64,000 bases of DNA from Shewanella dokdonensis (GCF_018394335.1 NZ_CP074572.1:2852001-2916000); one strand, 5' to 3'; shown: positions 46,475 through 56,322, numbered from the stretch's first letter. The notes: generated by a model not told the origin, from the sequence alone. Numbers and translations are program-made.

Positions 46475-48205
46475 TTGAACCAGAAAATTGTGCGCCGTCC
46501 CCATGTGGATGACAGTCATTTACCCGCCTATTTGCCGCCACTTTTGAAACAGATTTACGCGAGTCGCGGTCTTTGTTCCGAGGATTGCGAACTGCTGCTG
46601 TCTCGGCTGTTACGGCCAGAGACCATGCTGGGATTAACCCATGCGGCGCAACTGTTGGCTGATGCCCTGATACAACAACAGCGGATTGTGATTGTGGGGG
46701 ATTTTGATGCTGATGGTGCCACGTCCACCAGTGTCTGCCTGTTGGCATTAAGGGCGATGGGGGCTCGCCACTGTGATTTTCTGATCCCCAACCGGTTTGA
46801 TTATGGTTATGGACTCAGCCCCGAGATAGTTGCCGTTGCTGCGGCGCAAGCGGCTGAAGTGCTGGTCACCGTAGATAACGGTATCTCCTCTATTGAAGGT
46901 GTCGCTGCGGCTAAAGCGGCGGGTATGACGGTGATCATTACTGACCATCATCTGCCGGGGCAGCAACTGCCGGTCGCCGATGCCATCGTTAATCCCAATC
47001 AGCCGGGGTGCCAATTTGCGTCGAAATCCATCGCGGGCGTTGGCGTCGCATTTTATCTGATGACAGCGTTACGGGCTGAATTACGTGGCCGGGGGTATTT
47101 TGCCAGCCACGGCATAGAGATGCCTAACCTTGGGCAATTGCTGGATTTAGTGGCCTTGGGCACGGTAGCTGATGTGGTCGCTTTGGATACCAACAACCGG
47201 ATTATGGTAGAAGCAGGGATTAAACGGGTACGGAGCGGGCAGTGTCGTCCGGGGATTACCGCCCTGCTGGAAGTGGCCCGGCGCGAACCGCAACGGCTGG
47301 TTGCGGCAGATTTTGGTTTTGCCGTGGGGCCACGGCTTAATGCCGCAGGTCGACTGGATGATATGGCCTTAGGTGTGGCCACTTTACTGTGTGATGAGCT
47401 TTACCAAGCCCGGCGGATGGCGGCAGAACTGGATGGTCTGAACAGTGAGCGCCGTGAGCTGGAAGCCGGAATGCAGCAAGAGGCGTTGAAGTTCCTTCGC
47501 GCGATGGATTTTGCTGAGCAGCAACTGCCGTGGGGCATCGCTTTATATCAGCCAGATTGGCATCAGGGCGTAATTGGTATTCTGGCATCGCGTATCAAAG
47601 ATCGTTACCACCGTCCGGTGATTGCCTTTGCTGAAGCCTCTGACAGCGAGATCAAAGGTTCAGCGCGTTCCATCAGCGGGTTACACATGCGTGACTTGCT
47701 GGAACTGATCAACAGCCGTCATCCGGGGATGATCATCAAATTTGGCGGACACGCTATGGCGGCCGGGCTCACTTTAGCCAAAGCAGCATTCAGCGACTTT
47801 GCGCGGGCTTTTGACGACACGGTACGCGAGCTGTTAGCGGAAGAAGACCTGCAAGGGCAACTGTGGTCAGACGGTGAACTGGCAACCGAATATTTCACCT
47901 TGGATACCGCCCAGCTATTGCGTGATGCTGGGCCTTGGGGCCAAGCGTTTCCCGAACCAAGTTTTGATGGCACATTTCGAATACTGCAACAGCGACTGGT
48001 GGGTGAGAAACATCTGAAATTAGTCTTAGAAACCGAGTGCGGCACAGTGATGGCGGATGCGATTGCTTTCAATGTTGATTTAAACATCTGGCCAGATGCT
48101 AGCATTGAGCGCGTTAGATTGTTGTACAAGCTGGACGTCAATGAATTTCGCGGCAACAGCAGCTTGCAATTGTTAGTGGAGCAATTGGAACCGCTTAAAA
48201 GTTAA
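46475..48205 (+). CDS. recJ: Single-strand-specific 5'-3' exonuclease RecJ
   Basis: DHH-family, Mg/Mn-dependent exonuclease of the RecF recombination and mismatch/base-excision repair pathways; 576 residues against 577 in E. coli. Catalytic motifs are VVGDFDADGATSTS (about 70-83), TVDNGIS, TDHHLPG (DHH, about 159-165), NPN, and DLVALGTVADVV. GPRLNAAGRLDDM and the DHHA1 block KFGGHAMAAGL follow. The start TTG at 46475 has a weak site but places the N-terminus in register with the E. coli protein. No frame break despite its length. Confidence 0.94.
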   Translation: MNQKIVRRPHVDDSHLPAYLPPLLKQIYASRGLCSEDCELLLSRLLRPETMLGLTHAAQLLADALIQQQRIVIVGDFDADGATSTSVCLLALRAMGARHCDFLIPNRFDYGYGLSPEIVAVAAAQAAEVLVTVDNGISSIEGVAAAKAAGMTVIITDHHLPGQQLPVADAIVNPNQPGCQFASKSIAGVGVAFYLMTALRAELRGRGYFASHGIEMPNLGQLLDLVALGTVADVVALDTNNRIMVEAGIKRVRSGQCRPGITALLEVARREPQRLVAADFGFAVGPRLNAAGRLDDMALGVATLLCDELYQARRMAAELDGLNSERRELEAGMQQEALKFLRAMDFAEQQLPWGIALYQPDWHQGVIGILASRIKDRYHRPVIAFAEASDSEIKGSARSISGLHMRDLLELINSRHPGMIIKFGGHAMAAGLTLAKAAFSDFARAFDDTVRELLAEEDLQGQLWSDGELATEYFTLDTAQLLRDAGPWGQAFPEPSFDGTFRILQQRLVGEKHLKLVLETECGTVMADAIAFNVDLNIWPDASIERVRLLYKLDVNEFRGNSSLQLLVEQLEPLKS

Positions 48206-48404
48206 TCAAGATCAAAAAAGCGCGTTTTTTCGGGGTTATAACCGAACTCAGACCACAATTTTCATCAATAATTCCTCACAGAATAGAAAAGATGTAAATA
48301 ATTTGTTTACGTCTTTACAACACTCACAAGATCCTGTGTATTGTCTCAGGGGCGAGTTGACCGTGCGATCCTGCGGTGGATCGGTGCGAGGAGATGAAAG
48401 TTAA

Positions 48405-48945
48405 ATGAAGTATTTGTTTGTGGTATTACTGTTGTTATCTGGCTGTTCTGCCGTACCCTTGTCAACACTGACGCATTTTGCCACTTTTGACGAGCAGGAC
48501 TTTGCTGCATTGGATCCCGGGCAGATCCGCGCGCGGTTGGTGGTGGATGATTTTGTTAAACTCAAGGACATTACCTTGAAGGCGCAAATTAACGCCAGCG
48601 AAGGTGTGCAGCAGTTAGAATTCCCACTAAAACTGATTTCCAAAGAGATCCTGCCGGTACGTAAAAGCTGGATTTTTACCACACAGGTGCGTGCCCGCTA
48701 CCAGTATGAGCTGTCTCCTCAGGCCCAGCAGAATTTTGTCAAGTTGCAGGGCGCTGCTGAAAGGGCAAAAATATAACTGCGATGTCAACGTAGTGTTTGA
48801 TAAACATACGCCGCCGCAGCCTTTCAAATACACAGTGAAGTTGATGCTGGATCCCGATAACGGCTATATCACCATGATTGATAATCGGGAGATGGATATC
48901 GGCAAAGCGGATTTAGCCGCGGGCAACTCAGAGATGTTACGTTGA
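48405..48945 (+). CDS. Hypothetical lipoprotein, one frameshift
   Basis: The N-terminus MKYLFVVLLLLSGCSA is a clear lipoprotein signal with lipobox LLSGC. The repaired product is 179 residues. As read it stops at 48776, but the next frame continues with a convincing beta-rich sequence (NCDVNVVFDKHTPPQPFKYT) to 48945. The junction at 48746-48752 reads GCAGGGC; removing one G gives FVKLQALLKGQKYNC. No family is recognised. ATG 48405 follows GAGGAG at a distance of eight bases or so. Its stop overlaps the cupin gene start by four bases, so the two are probably translated together. Confidence 0.75.
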
Positions 48946-49253
48946 ATCTGTTTGCATCATTGCCAGCACAACTGATGGCTGAGCAATTTGATGAGCTGTT
49001 GTCGAGAGCCAACGTCCGGGTTGAACGTATTCTGTCTTACGGGCAAGTGACACCCGCTGAGCAGTGGTACGATCAAGTTGAACACGAATGGGTGTTGGTG
49101 CTACAAGGTGCGGGCCGTATCCAGTATCAAGATGGCAGCGAAGTTATTCTTAATGTGGGTGATAGTGTCGATATACCAGCGCATTGTCGGCATCGGGTTA
49201 GTTGGACGGCACCGCAGCAACTGACCATCTGGCTGGCGGTGTTTTATCGATAA
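48942..49253 (+). CDS. Cupin-domain protein
   Basis: Small cytoplasmic protein of 103 residues with a single cupin barrel: VEHEWVLVLQGAGRIQYQDG (first motif, with the metal-ligand His/Glu pattern) and GDSVDIPAHCRHRVSW (second motif, His ligands). Such proteins bind a metal or small ligand; substrate unknown. The TTG start at 48942 overlaps the preceding lipoprotein stop (TTGA). Convergent with rpiA across a shared terminator. Confidence 0.82.
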   Translation: MNLFASLPAQLMAEQFDELLSRANVRVERILSYGQVTPAEQWYDQVEHEWVLVLQGAGRIQYQDGSEVILNVGDSVDIPAHCRHRVSWTAPQQLTIWLAVFYR

Positions 49254-49281
49254 ATACGCGCCAACCATTATGCTCATCCAA

Positions 49282-49310
49282 CAAAAACAGCCACATTTGT
49301 GGCTGTTTTG
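49282..49310. terminator. Bidirectional terminator between cupin gene and rpiA
   Basis: Stem AAAACAGCCACA / TGTGGCTGTTTT, loop of two to four bases, with A-run before and T-run after, 30 bases from each stop codon. Confidence 0.8.
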
Positions 49311-49331
49311 CTAATGAACAAGGCGCTGCAC

Positions 49332-49988
49332 TTATTCTATGGTATTGACCCCAGTCTGGGTGCCGACCAGTACGGTATCGGCGCCACGGGCTGCAAACAG
49401 GCCAACGGTTACCACACCCACGATATTATTGATCTGTTTTTCCAGCGTTTTAGGATCAAGGATCTTCAGATTGTACACATCCAGGATCACGTTGCCGTTA
49501 TCGGTGATAACACCTTCACGATATACCGGATCGCCACCCAGTTTCACCAGTTCTCGTGCCACGTAAGAACGTGCCATCGGGATCACTTCCACCGGTAATG
49601 GAAATGCGCCAAGAATATCCACCTGTTTGCTTTCATCGACGATACAAACAAACTTTTTGGCAACCGCTGCCACGATTTTTTCGCGGGTCAGCGCCGCACC
49701 ACCACCTTTGATCATCTCTTTGTGATGATTGATCTCATCTGCACCGTCGACATAAACCGACAGTGAATCGACACTGTTCAGGTCAAATACCGGAATGCCG
49801 GCGGCCTTCAGGCGGGCAGCAGAGGCTTCTGAGCTCGATACCGCACCTTCAATGTCAGCCTTGATAGTGGCCAGCGCATCAATGAAATGGTTAACGGTGG
49901 AACCGGTACCTACACCCACAATACTGTCGGATTCTACATATTTCAGGGCAGCCCAGCCGACCGCTTTTTTCAGTTCATCTTGGGTCAT
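49332..49988 (-). CDS. rpiA: Ribose-5-phosphate isomerase A
   Basis: Interconverts ribose 5-phosphate and ribulose 5-phosphate in the non-oxidative pentose phosphate pathway. 218 residues, the usual length. [16 protein letters not shown] (about 24-39), [25 protein letters not shown] (catalytic Asp and Glu, about 80-105) and [16 protein letters not shown] are the family blocks. Start ATG at 49988. Near ygfA, zapA and ygfB as in E. coli, but separated from them here by a DUF808 gene and sodC. Confidence 0.95.
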   Translation of the reverse strand: MTQDELKKAVGWAALKYVESDSIVGVGTGSTVNHFIDALATIKADIEGAVSSSEASAARLKAAGIPVFDLNSVDSLSVYVDGADEINHHKEMIKGGGAALTREKIVAAVAKKFVCIVDESKQVDILGAFPLPVEVIPMARSYVARELVKLGGDPVYREGVITDNGNVILDVYNLKILDPKTLEKQINNIVGVVTVGLFAARGADTVLVGTQTGVNTIE

Positions 49989-50155
49989 GTTTGCAATCCA
50001 TTAGAGAAGGAAATTCGCTGCCGCCATTATAAACTGTCCGGGCACAGATTGCGGCAGCTTTTACCGATAAATGTGGATTTATACTGCGCGGATCTTGGCG
50101 CTTGGGTAACATGAGCCAAGATTGCATAAAACTGAATAATAACGGGGAGTTTTTA

Positions 50156-51105
50156 ATGGCAGGAGCAAGTCTGCTGATGTTGCTGGATGATATTGCTACC
50201 CTTCTGGACGATGTGGCCGTGATGAGTAAAGTGGCTGCCAAGAAAACCGCCGGGATGCTGAGTGATGACTTAGCGCTGAACGCACAACAGGTGACCGGCT
50301 TTAGCGCTGACCGCGAATTACCCGTGGTATGGGCTGTGGCCAAAGGTTCATTGCGTAATAAAGCGATTTTGGTGCCTGCGGCATTGTTGATCAGCGCGGA
50401 GGTGCCTTGGTTAATTTTGCCGTTGTTGATGTTAGGGGGCTTATTTCTGAGCTTCGAGGGGTTTGAAAAGGTCTGGCATAAGTTGACGCACCCCACAGAA
50501 AACAGTGCTGACGAAGCAGCCAAAGCCGAAAAGGCTCTGGAACAAGTGAAAGATCTGCAAGCGTGGGAAGCGCGAAAAGTAACAGGTGCCATCAGGACTG
50601 ATTTTGTCCTGTCGGCGGAGATCATTGTACTGACGCTCGGCATTGTGGCCGACCAAGTGTTTTTACCCAATTGGCAACGCTGGTGATTATTGCCGTGGTG
50701 ATGACAGCCGGAGTCTATGGCGTCGTTGCTGCCATTGTGAAGCTGGATGACGTTGGGCTTTATCTCAGTCGCCGTAAAGGGCATTCGGTTTTGATGTCGT
50801 TGTTGCGACGTTTGGGATTGACGTTAGTGAGCGCGGCACCCAAGCTGATGAAGTTTCTGACGGTGATTGGCACTATTGCCATGTTTCTGGTCGGCGGCGG
50901 TATCCTGGCTCACGGCATTGCACCATTGGCGGCATTGGAACATCACCTAACAGACGCCGTAGCCGCAGTGGCTACCTATGGCGGGCTGTTATCCCATCTA
51001 TTGCCATTACTGCTGCAAATTATCTATGGCCTGATAGCCGGAGCTTTAGTGTTAATCGTGATGACAGTGCTGGGCGGGTTACGCGCCAAATTTAGCGCTA
51101 AATAA
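50156..51105 (+). CDS. yedI: YedI-like inner membrane protein (DUF808), one frameshift
   Basis: Integral membrane protein of 316 residues after repair. N-terminus [20 protein letters not shown] with the family DDIA repeat, then [20 protein letters not shown] and helices at [12 protein letters not shown] and [20 protein letters not shown]. The frame breaks in TTTTT at 50660-50664; a sixth T gives [17 protein letters not shown] and the conserved second half. Start ATG at 50156 follows GGGGAG; the upstream frame is not needed. The function of DUF808 proteins is unknown. Confidence 0.85.
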
Positions 51106-51122
51106 CTTGTCAGATTTTGGCT

Positions 51123-51150
51123 AACAAACGCTGCCGTAGCAGCGTTTGTT
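51123..51150. terminator. Terminator between yedI and sodC
   Basis: Stem AAACGCTGC / GCAGCGTTT with loop CGTA, between the convergent stops at 51105 and 51165. Confidence 0.7.
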
Positions 51151-51164
51151 ATGAACGGTCAAAT

Positions 51165-51691
51165 TTACTCGATGACACCACACGCCATGCGAGCACCACC
51201 ACCACCCAATGGTTTTGGATTGTCGGAGAAATTATCACCGCCAGCATGGATCATCAGTGCATGCCCTTTGACATCGGCCACTTTCAATCGGGGCGCTAAT
51301 ACAGGCACTGTGGCATTGCCATCTTCAGTGACGACTAACGGTGGCAGATCACCTTTGTGATTGCCATCGGTCCATGGGTAACCATGTTTCCCAGTTTTAT
51401 CGGGATCAAAGTGGCCGCCAGCCGCACCACCCAGCACGGTTTTGCCATCTTTAGTTGAAGCATCACAGCTGCCATTGGCATGAATATGGAAGCCATGTAC
51501 CCCGGGGTCAGCTCATGCAGATTGGGTGTCAGTACCAGCCCATAGGCAGAATCGCTCAAGGTCACGGTACCCACAGGAGTATTACCTTTATCGGAGAGCA
51601 GGGACACACTGACTTCTGCCTCCGCGGCCATGGTCGCAGTAGAACACAGCAGTGATGCCAAACCGAGGGTAACAATTGATTTTCTGATCAT
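51165..51691 (-). CDS. sodC: Periplasmic Cu/Zn superoxide dismutase, one frameshift
   Basis: Dismutates superoxide in the periplasm. Repaired length 175 residues with signal peptide ([21 protein letters not shown]). Metal ligands lie in [14 protein letters not shown] (His pair, restored after repair), [18 protein letters not shown] and [13 protein letters not shown]; the C-terminal [13 protein letters not shown] carries the disulfide Cys. The break is at 51500-51503, where one base is missing from a run of four (CCCC on the plus strand). Start ATG at 51691 follows GGAGAGG. Confidence 0.9.
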
Positions 51692-51787
51692 ATAAACCTC
51701 TCCATTGGTTAACGATGTAATCACAGTGAAATAATACGTAAAAGTGTGATCTATGACACCTTTTCAGCTTATCCTTAAATAACAGGT

Positions 51788-52462
51788 TCAGCAATCAACC
51801 AAAAGTGGAGTGCGGTTATCCAGTAGGCGGGTCGGCGTAACAATGATTGGTAATTGTTGATCCCAAGGTGCTAATGGTAGCGTTGCAACTTGCTGACAAT
51901 CGTGCGCATAACCCACGGCCAATGCTTGCAGCTGTGGATTGGCTAAGGTGCGGTCATAGTAGCCACCGCCCATGCCTATACGATTGCCCTTGCTATCAAA
52001 GGCAACTAACGGCGTGAGTAGCAGCTCCAGTTGTGACGGTAACAGGAGTTGCCGTACATCCAAGCGGGGTTCTGGAATACCAAAACGGTTGCGGAACATT
52101 GGGGTGTCAGCTTGATAACGCAGAAACAGCAAATTACCAGGAGAGAAAGGATGCAGCACTGGCAGATAGGTTTGAATCTGGCGTTGCCACAGCGCGGTAA
52201 ATAATGCGCTGGTATCCAGTTCGCCATCACAGCTGAAATACAGCGACATGGTACTGACGGCTCGTCCACTCAGCGCCAGTTCATCCAGCAACTGCAACAA
52301 CCGCTGCTGTGCTTGTGCGGCCGCCTGTTGCTGAAACTCATGGCTCAGCGCGCGCCGTTGTTTGCGGATATTACGCCGGAGTTGCAGACACGCCTCATCA
52401 CGCTCAGGCCATAAATCCTGATGTTGGGCATGATGGCTGATGGCCGTAGGCAAAGAAGTCAT
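51788..52462 (-). CDS. ygfA: 5-formyltetrahydrofolate cyclo-ligase (YgfA)
   Basis: Converts 5-formyl-THF to 5,10-methenyl-THF with ATP. 224 residues; the ATP/folate-binding motif GNRIGMGGGYYDRTL (about 160-174) and TPLVAFDSKG are intact. The first 20 residues are longer than in E. coli and the true start may be internal. It lies directly downstream of the 6S RNA gene, the conserved ssrS-ygfA arrangement, so it is probably transcribed from the 6S RNA promoter by read-through. Confidence 0.92.
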   Translation of the reverse strand: MTSLPTAISHHAQHQDLWPERDEACLQLRRNIRKQRRALSHEFQQQAAAQAQQRLLQLLDELALSGRAVSTMSLYFSCDGELDTSALFTALWQRQIQTYLPVLHPFSPGNLLFLRYQADTPMFRNRFGIPEPRLDVRQLLLPSQLELLLTPLVAFDSKGNRIGMGGGYYDRTLANPQLQALAVGYAHDCQQVATLPLAPWDQQLPIIVTPTRLLDNRTPLLVDC

Positions 52463-52476
52463 AGGCGCTGTAGTTA

Positions 52477-52662
52477 GGATGCTCCCCGGCGATGCCGGTG
52501 TCGGTGTAAGCCCTTGAACCTAACAGTTCAAGGCGGGCTGCTGGTTACCTCCTAAGGCTTCTCGGTCAAGCCGAGCATGCGCAATGTCAGTAAGAAAGTA
52601 GCCCTTTTTCAAAAATATCGGCACAGGGACATTACCGACTATCGTACACCCCAGGGAGCAAA
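52477..52662 (-). ncRNA. ssrS: 6S RNA
   Basis: Regulatory RNA that binds sigma-70 RNA polymerase by mimicking an open promoter. Position between zapA and ygfA is diagnostic. On the minus strand the closing stem pairs GCTCCC near the 5' end with GGGGAGC near the 3' end (52479-52486). CCGATATTTTT, GCATGCTCGG...CCGAGAAGCCTTA and the 3' arm CCTTGAAC...GGTTCAAGGG match E. coli 6S RNA closely; the large central bulge lies between. Ends are estimated to within a few bases. Confidence 0.9.
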
Positions 52663-52691
52663 TTCGGTTGGGGTTAACCCTTAATCTCAGT

Positions 52692-53000
52692 TTAGTCTTC
52701 TCTGTGGCTGCGCTCAACTAGCGCTTGCTCCAGAGTGTGTTGTAACAAACGGATACGGTCATCCATCTGCTGCATATAATCCTGATTTTTACGCTGCTCA
52801 ACATAGAGTTCATGACCAATATTGAGCGCCGCCATCAACACCATATCTTCACGGCTAAGGTTAGGTGTGCGGGCTTTAATCTGTTCCAGTTGCTGCTCTA
52901 ATTGTCGGGCAACACTCTGCAAGGCCTGCTCTTGTCCTTTCGGACAGGCAATCGAGTATGTGCGCCCCATTAGGGTGATATCTACGGCACAGTTACTCAT
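52692..53000 (-). CDS. zapA: Cell division protein ZapA
   Basis: FtsZ-binding protein that bundles and stabilises the Z ring. 102 residues. The N-terminal ZapA head has VDITLMGRTYSIACPKGQEQ (about 5-24), and the rest is a long coiled coil (QLEQQLEQIKART ... DRIRLLQHTLEQAL) forming the tetramer. Start ATG at 53000. Upstream of 6S RNA and divergent from ygfB, as in E. coli. Confidence 0.92.
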   Translation of the reverse strand: MSNCAVDITLMGRTYSIACPKGQEQALQSVARQLEQQLEQIKARTPNLSREDMVLMAALNIGHELYVEQRKNQDYMQQMDDRIRLLQHTLEQALVERSHRED

Positions 53001-53226
53001 TGTTGCGGGGCTTTCCTTTTGTCAGGCTCTTGGGGCGGACTATATAAGCCTCGCTGCTAAAGTGCAAGTTGCCTGGGCTCAGTTTGTCACTGTTGCCGCG
53101 TGATTGCCGATTCCCTGAGCAGTCGCTGAGAATCATGCTAATAACCGCAGTTTTCCTTGCTGCCCTTGGTGCAAAGTCACAGTTCTGATAGCATGGCAAG
53201 GTATTTACCTATTGGACAATTTGGTT

Positions 53227-53802
53227 ATGGCAACTCCTCCTTCACTACGCATTGACAATCTCCAGTCAGCACTGGATAACGCCGAAATCGGCCAGCATCC
53301 GGTAGAGGTGCATGGGGCGCTGGTAGGTATCATCTGTGGCGGCGCGGTAAAGTCGCAGGACTGGCATCAACCATTGCTGGAATTAATGAATGACGGGCAA
53401 CCGTTGCCCCAGGATTTGGCTGGACTGATCCAAGAGTTGGCGCAAGATACCGTTAATCGCTTGCAAGATGCTGAATTTGGCTTTGCCCTGCTGTTACCAG
53501 AAGAGGAAGAAGCCTTAGCAACGCGTTTGGAAGCCTTGTCTTTGTGGACCCAGAGTTTTCTGACCGGAATCGCCATCGCGCAGCCGGGACTGAATCAGGC
53601 ATCAGAAGATGTGCGCGAAGTGATCAAGGATCTGGCAGAGATCACTCAGGTCGATCTTAATGTCACTGAAGACGATGAGTGTGAGCAGGCATTCCAGGAG
53701 TTGCTGGAGTTTGTGCGTATGTCCGCTATTTTGTGTTATTCCGAATTTGTACTGCATCAACAAACAGATACCGAGTCTCAGGAGCAGGGCATACTGCATT
53801 AA
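53227..53802 (+). CDS. ygfB: YgfB/YecA family protein (UPF0149)
   Basis: 191-residue helical protein of the UPF0149 family. PVEVHGALVGIICGG (about 22-36) is the typical N-terminal block, LWTQSFLTGIAIAQPG the central one and the C-terminal acidic end is normal. The ATG at 53227 is preferred over a TTG five codons earlier. YgfB homologues in Pseudomonas repress the ampDh3 operon; the function here is unproven. In E. coli the next gene is pepP; here ubiH follows after 32 bases, so pepP is missing from the cluster. Confidence 0.9.
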   Translation: MATPPSLRIDNLQSALDNAEIGQHPVEVHGALVGIICGGAVKSQDWHQPLLELMNDGQPLPQDLAGLIQELAQDTVNRLQDAEFGFALLLPEEEEALATRLEALSLWTQSFLTGIAIAQPGLNQASEDVREVIKDLAEITQVDLNVTEDDECEQAFQELLEFVRMSAILCYSEFVLHQQTDTESQEQGILH

Positions 53803-53834
53803 TACTGGTCGCTTGTGCGGCCCAGTGAGGATGA

Positions 53835-55079
53835 ATGAATCCGCAATCCACTGACGTTGATATTGCCATTGTTGGCGGCGCTATGGTGGGCGCTTCGCTG
53901 GCACTGGCGTTGGATAATCTTGGCCGTCAGCTACAACGACCATTAAAACTGGCACTGATTGAACGCCATCAACCCGGCACTGGCGAGTCTGGATTTGATG
54001 CCCGCGCCATTGCGGTGGCACATGGCTCGCGTCATACCCTGCAACAACTGGGGATCTGGCCGAAACTGGCACATCTTGCTACCCCAATTCATGATATCCA
54101 CGTGTCTGATCGTGGTCATTTCGGCATGACCGAAATCAACTGCCGCAGTTTTAACCTCGATGCCTTAGGCGCAGTGGTAGAGCTGGAACGGGTGGGGCAA
54201 ACGCTATTTGCTGCGTTGGCAAAAACAGATATTGCGGTTTTTTGTCCTGCGGAACTCACTAGCATCGCTAGCGAAACACAAGGGCATATCCTGACCTTGA
54301 GCGATGGTCAGCAACTGCGCTGTAAATTGCTGGTGGCTGCCGATGGCGCTAATTCCAAGGTACGGCAACTGCAACAACAGCCGCAGCAAATCAGTGCGTT
54401 TGGCCAGAGTGCCATCATTGCCAATGTTGCCAGCAAGCGTCCACATCAGGGCATGGCCTGGGAACGTTTTACCGAACACGGCCCGATTGCACTATTGCCG
54501 ATGGCCGATAGTAATGGTCAGCCGCGACTGTCTCTAGTGTGGGCTATGCCGGAACAGGCGGTGGCGGAGCGCTTGGCATTAGCCGATAACGACTTTCTTG
54601 ACGCATTACAGCAGGCTTTTGGCAATCGCGCCGGACAGTTTACTGCCGTTGGCAGCCGTCATAGCTATCCGCTGGCATTAAGTTATATGCCGCGGCCAGC
54701 GTTTCATCGCACCTTGTATGTTGGTAATGCGGCGCAGACGCTGCATCCCATTGCGGGTCAGGGTTTTAACTTAGGACTCAGAGATATCAGCGGCTTGCTG
54801 GCGGTGCTGGCGCCCGTGCTGCAACAGGGCGGTGATGTGGGGGCGGTGACAGTGATCCATCAATATCTGGCCTGTCGTGAAAATGATCGGCGGCAGACCA
54901 TTAACAGTATTGAATTTCTGGTACGTGGTTTTTCCAACCAGTACTGGCCGTTAGTGGCTGGTCGTAATCTCGGTTTGCGGTTGTTATCTTGGTTGCCGCC
55001 ATTAAAGGTTCCCGTGGCACATCGGGCGATGGGTTGGCACGGCCGCGAAGCCTGTATTGCCTCAGCAAGGAGTCGATGA
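53835..55079 (+). CDS. ubiH: 2-octaprenyl-6-methoxyphenol hydroxylase
   Basis: FAD-dependent mono-oxygenase for the C1 hydroxylation of ubiquinone precursors. 414 residues: Rossmann motif VDIAIVGGAMVGASLALAL at the N-terminus, the NAD(P)H/FAD DG motif LVAADGANSKVRQL (about 168-181), and the second FAD motif YVGNAAQTLHPIAGQGFNLG (about 292-311), which has the UbiH-specific Asn where relatives have Asp. Start ATG at 53835. The stop overlaps the ubiI start (ATGATG), so the two are coupled. Confidence 0.93.
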   Translation: MNPQSTDVDIAIVGGAMVGASLALALDNLGRQLQRPLKLALIERHQPGTGESGFDARAIAVAHGSRHTLQQLGIWPKLAHLATPIHDIHVSDRGHFGMTEINCRSFNLDALGAVVELERVGQTLFAALAKTDIAVFCPAELTSIASETQGHILTLSDGQQLRCKLLVAADGANSKVRQLQQQPQQISAFGQSAIIANVASKRPHQGMAWERFTEHGPIALLPMADSNGQPRLSLVWAMPEQAVAERLALADNDFLDALQQAFGNRAGQFTAVGSRHSYPLALSYMPRPAFHRTLYVGNAAQTLHPIAGQGFNLGLRDISGLLAVLAPVLQQGGDVGAVTVIHQYLACRENDRRQTINSIEFLVRGFSNQYWPLVAGRNLGLRLLSWLPPLKVPVAHRAMGWHGREACIASARSR

Positions 55080-56302
55080 TGTTTAAATCGCAAAGCTATG
55101 ATGTGGCCATTGTGGGTGGTGGCATGGTGGGGCTGGCGACCGCTTGTGGTTTGGCCGATGCCGGATTATCTGTATTAGTGATTGATGCCTCGGCAGCCAC
55201 AGCCGTCAGCGGTGAACCTAAGCTGCGGGTCAGCGCTATCAACGCGGCTAGCCGCACGTTATTAGAGCATCTTGGCGCTTGGAGTTACCTGCCAACGGCG
55301 CGATTGGCACCCTATAGCAAGATAGCTGTGTGGGACAAGGATGGCATGGGCAGTATTCAGTTTGATGCTGAACAGTTAAGTGCCGATAGTCTCGGTGCCA
55401 TTATCGAGAATGATGCTATCCATTATGCTTTGGCACAGCGCGCCGCTGAGCTAGACAGTCTGACACTGCTGGAAAATACGCGCCTGCAACGGTTGGCGTT
55501 TGGCGAGCGCGAAGCCTGGTTGACGTTAGAAAATGGCGACAATCTGTCAGCGACACTGGTGGTTGCCGCCGATGGTGCCAATTCCTGGGTGCGGCAGCAA
55601 TGTCAGATCCCGCTGACGTTCTGGGATTATGATCACCACGCCATAGTGGCCACTATCCGCACCCAGTTACCGCATGGCAATTGTGCCCGTCAGGTATTTT
55701 CAGCCGCAGGCCCGCTGGCATTTCTGCCGTTATATGATGCGCATTTGTGCTCTATCGTTTGGTCACTGCCGCCGGAGCAGGTCAATGAACTACTGGCGTT
55801 AACACCACCGCAGTTCAGCCAACAGCTAACGGCCGCATTTGATGGCAAACTGGGGTTATGTGAACTGGTTAGTGAACGTCAGAGTTTTCCGCTACGGATG
55901 CGTTATGCCCGCCATTTCGCCCGGCATCGATTGCTGCTGGCGGGAGATGCCGCGCATACCATTCACCCGCTGGCCGGACAGGGCGTGAATCTGGGCTTTT
56001 TGGATGCGGCGGCGATTATCGACACAGTCGCCAAATTGCACGATGCAGGTAAAGATATCGGCGCCTATGAAAACCTACGATCACTGGAGCGCTGGCGTAA
56101 AGCCGATGCGATGCAGATGATTGGTGCGATGGAAGGCCTGAAGCAGTTGTTCAGTGGTAGTCATCCGCTGAAAAAAGCGTTACGCGATATCGGCCTCAAT
56201 CTGGTGAATAATACTGCTCCTGTGAAAACAGTGTTCATGCAACAGGCCATGGGACAAAAATTCAACTTACCGCCGCTGTGTCGCGTCGATCAAGAGAGTT
56301 GA
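55076..56302 (+). CDS. ubiI: 2-octaprenylphenol hydroxylase (UbiI/VisC)
   Basis: FAD mono-oxygenase for C5 hydroxylation in aerobic ubiquinone synthesis. 408 residues: VAIVGGGMVGLATACGLADAG (FAD-binding), VVAADGANSWVRQQ (DG motif) and LLAGDAAHTIHPLAGQGVNLG with the usual Asp. Overlaps the end of ubiH by four bases; both genes probably form one operon with ygfB. The terminator 22 bases downstream ends the transcript. Confidence 0.93.
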   Translation: MMFKSQSYDVAIVGGGMVGLATACGLADAGLSVLVIDASAATAVSGEPKLRVSAINAASRTLLEHLGAWSYLPTARLAPYSKIAVWDKDGMGSIQFDAEQLSADSLGAIIENDAIHYALAQRAAELDSLTLLENTRLQRLAFGEREAWLTLENGDNLSATLVVAADGANSWVRQQCQIPLTFWDYDHHAIVATIRTQLPHGNCARQVFSAAGPLAFLPLYDAHLCSIVWSLPPEQVNELLALTPPQFSQQLTAAFDGKLGLCELVSERQSFPLRMRYARHFARHRLLLAGDAAHTIHPLAGQGVNLGFLDAAAIIDTVAKLHDAGKDIGAYENLRSLERWRKADAMQMIGAMEGLKQLFSGSHPLKKALRDIGLNLVNNTAPVKTVFMQQAMGQKFNLPPLCRVDQES

Positions 56303-56322
56303 ATAAATTTCAGTAACCCCTT

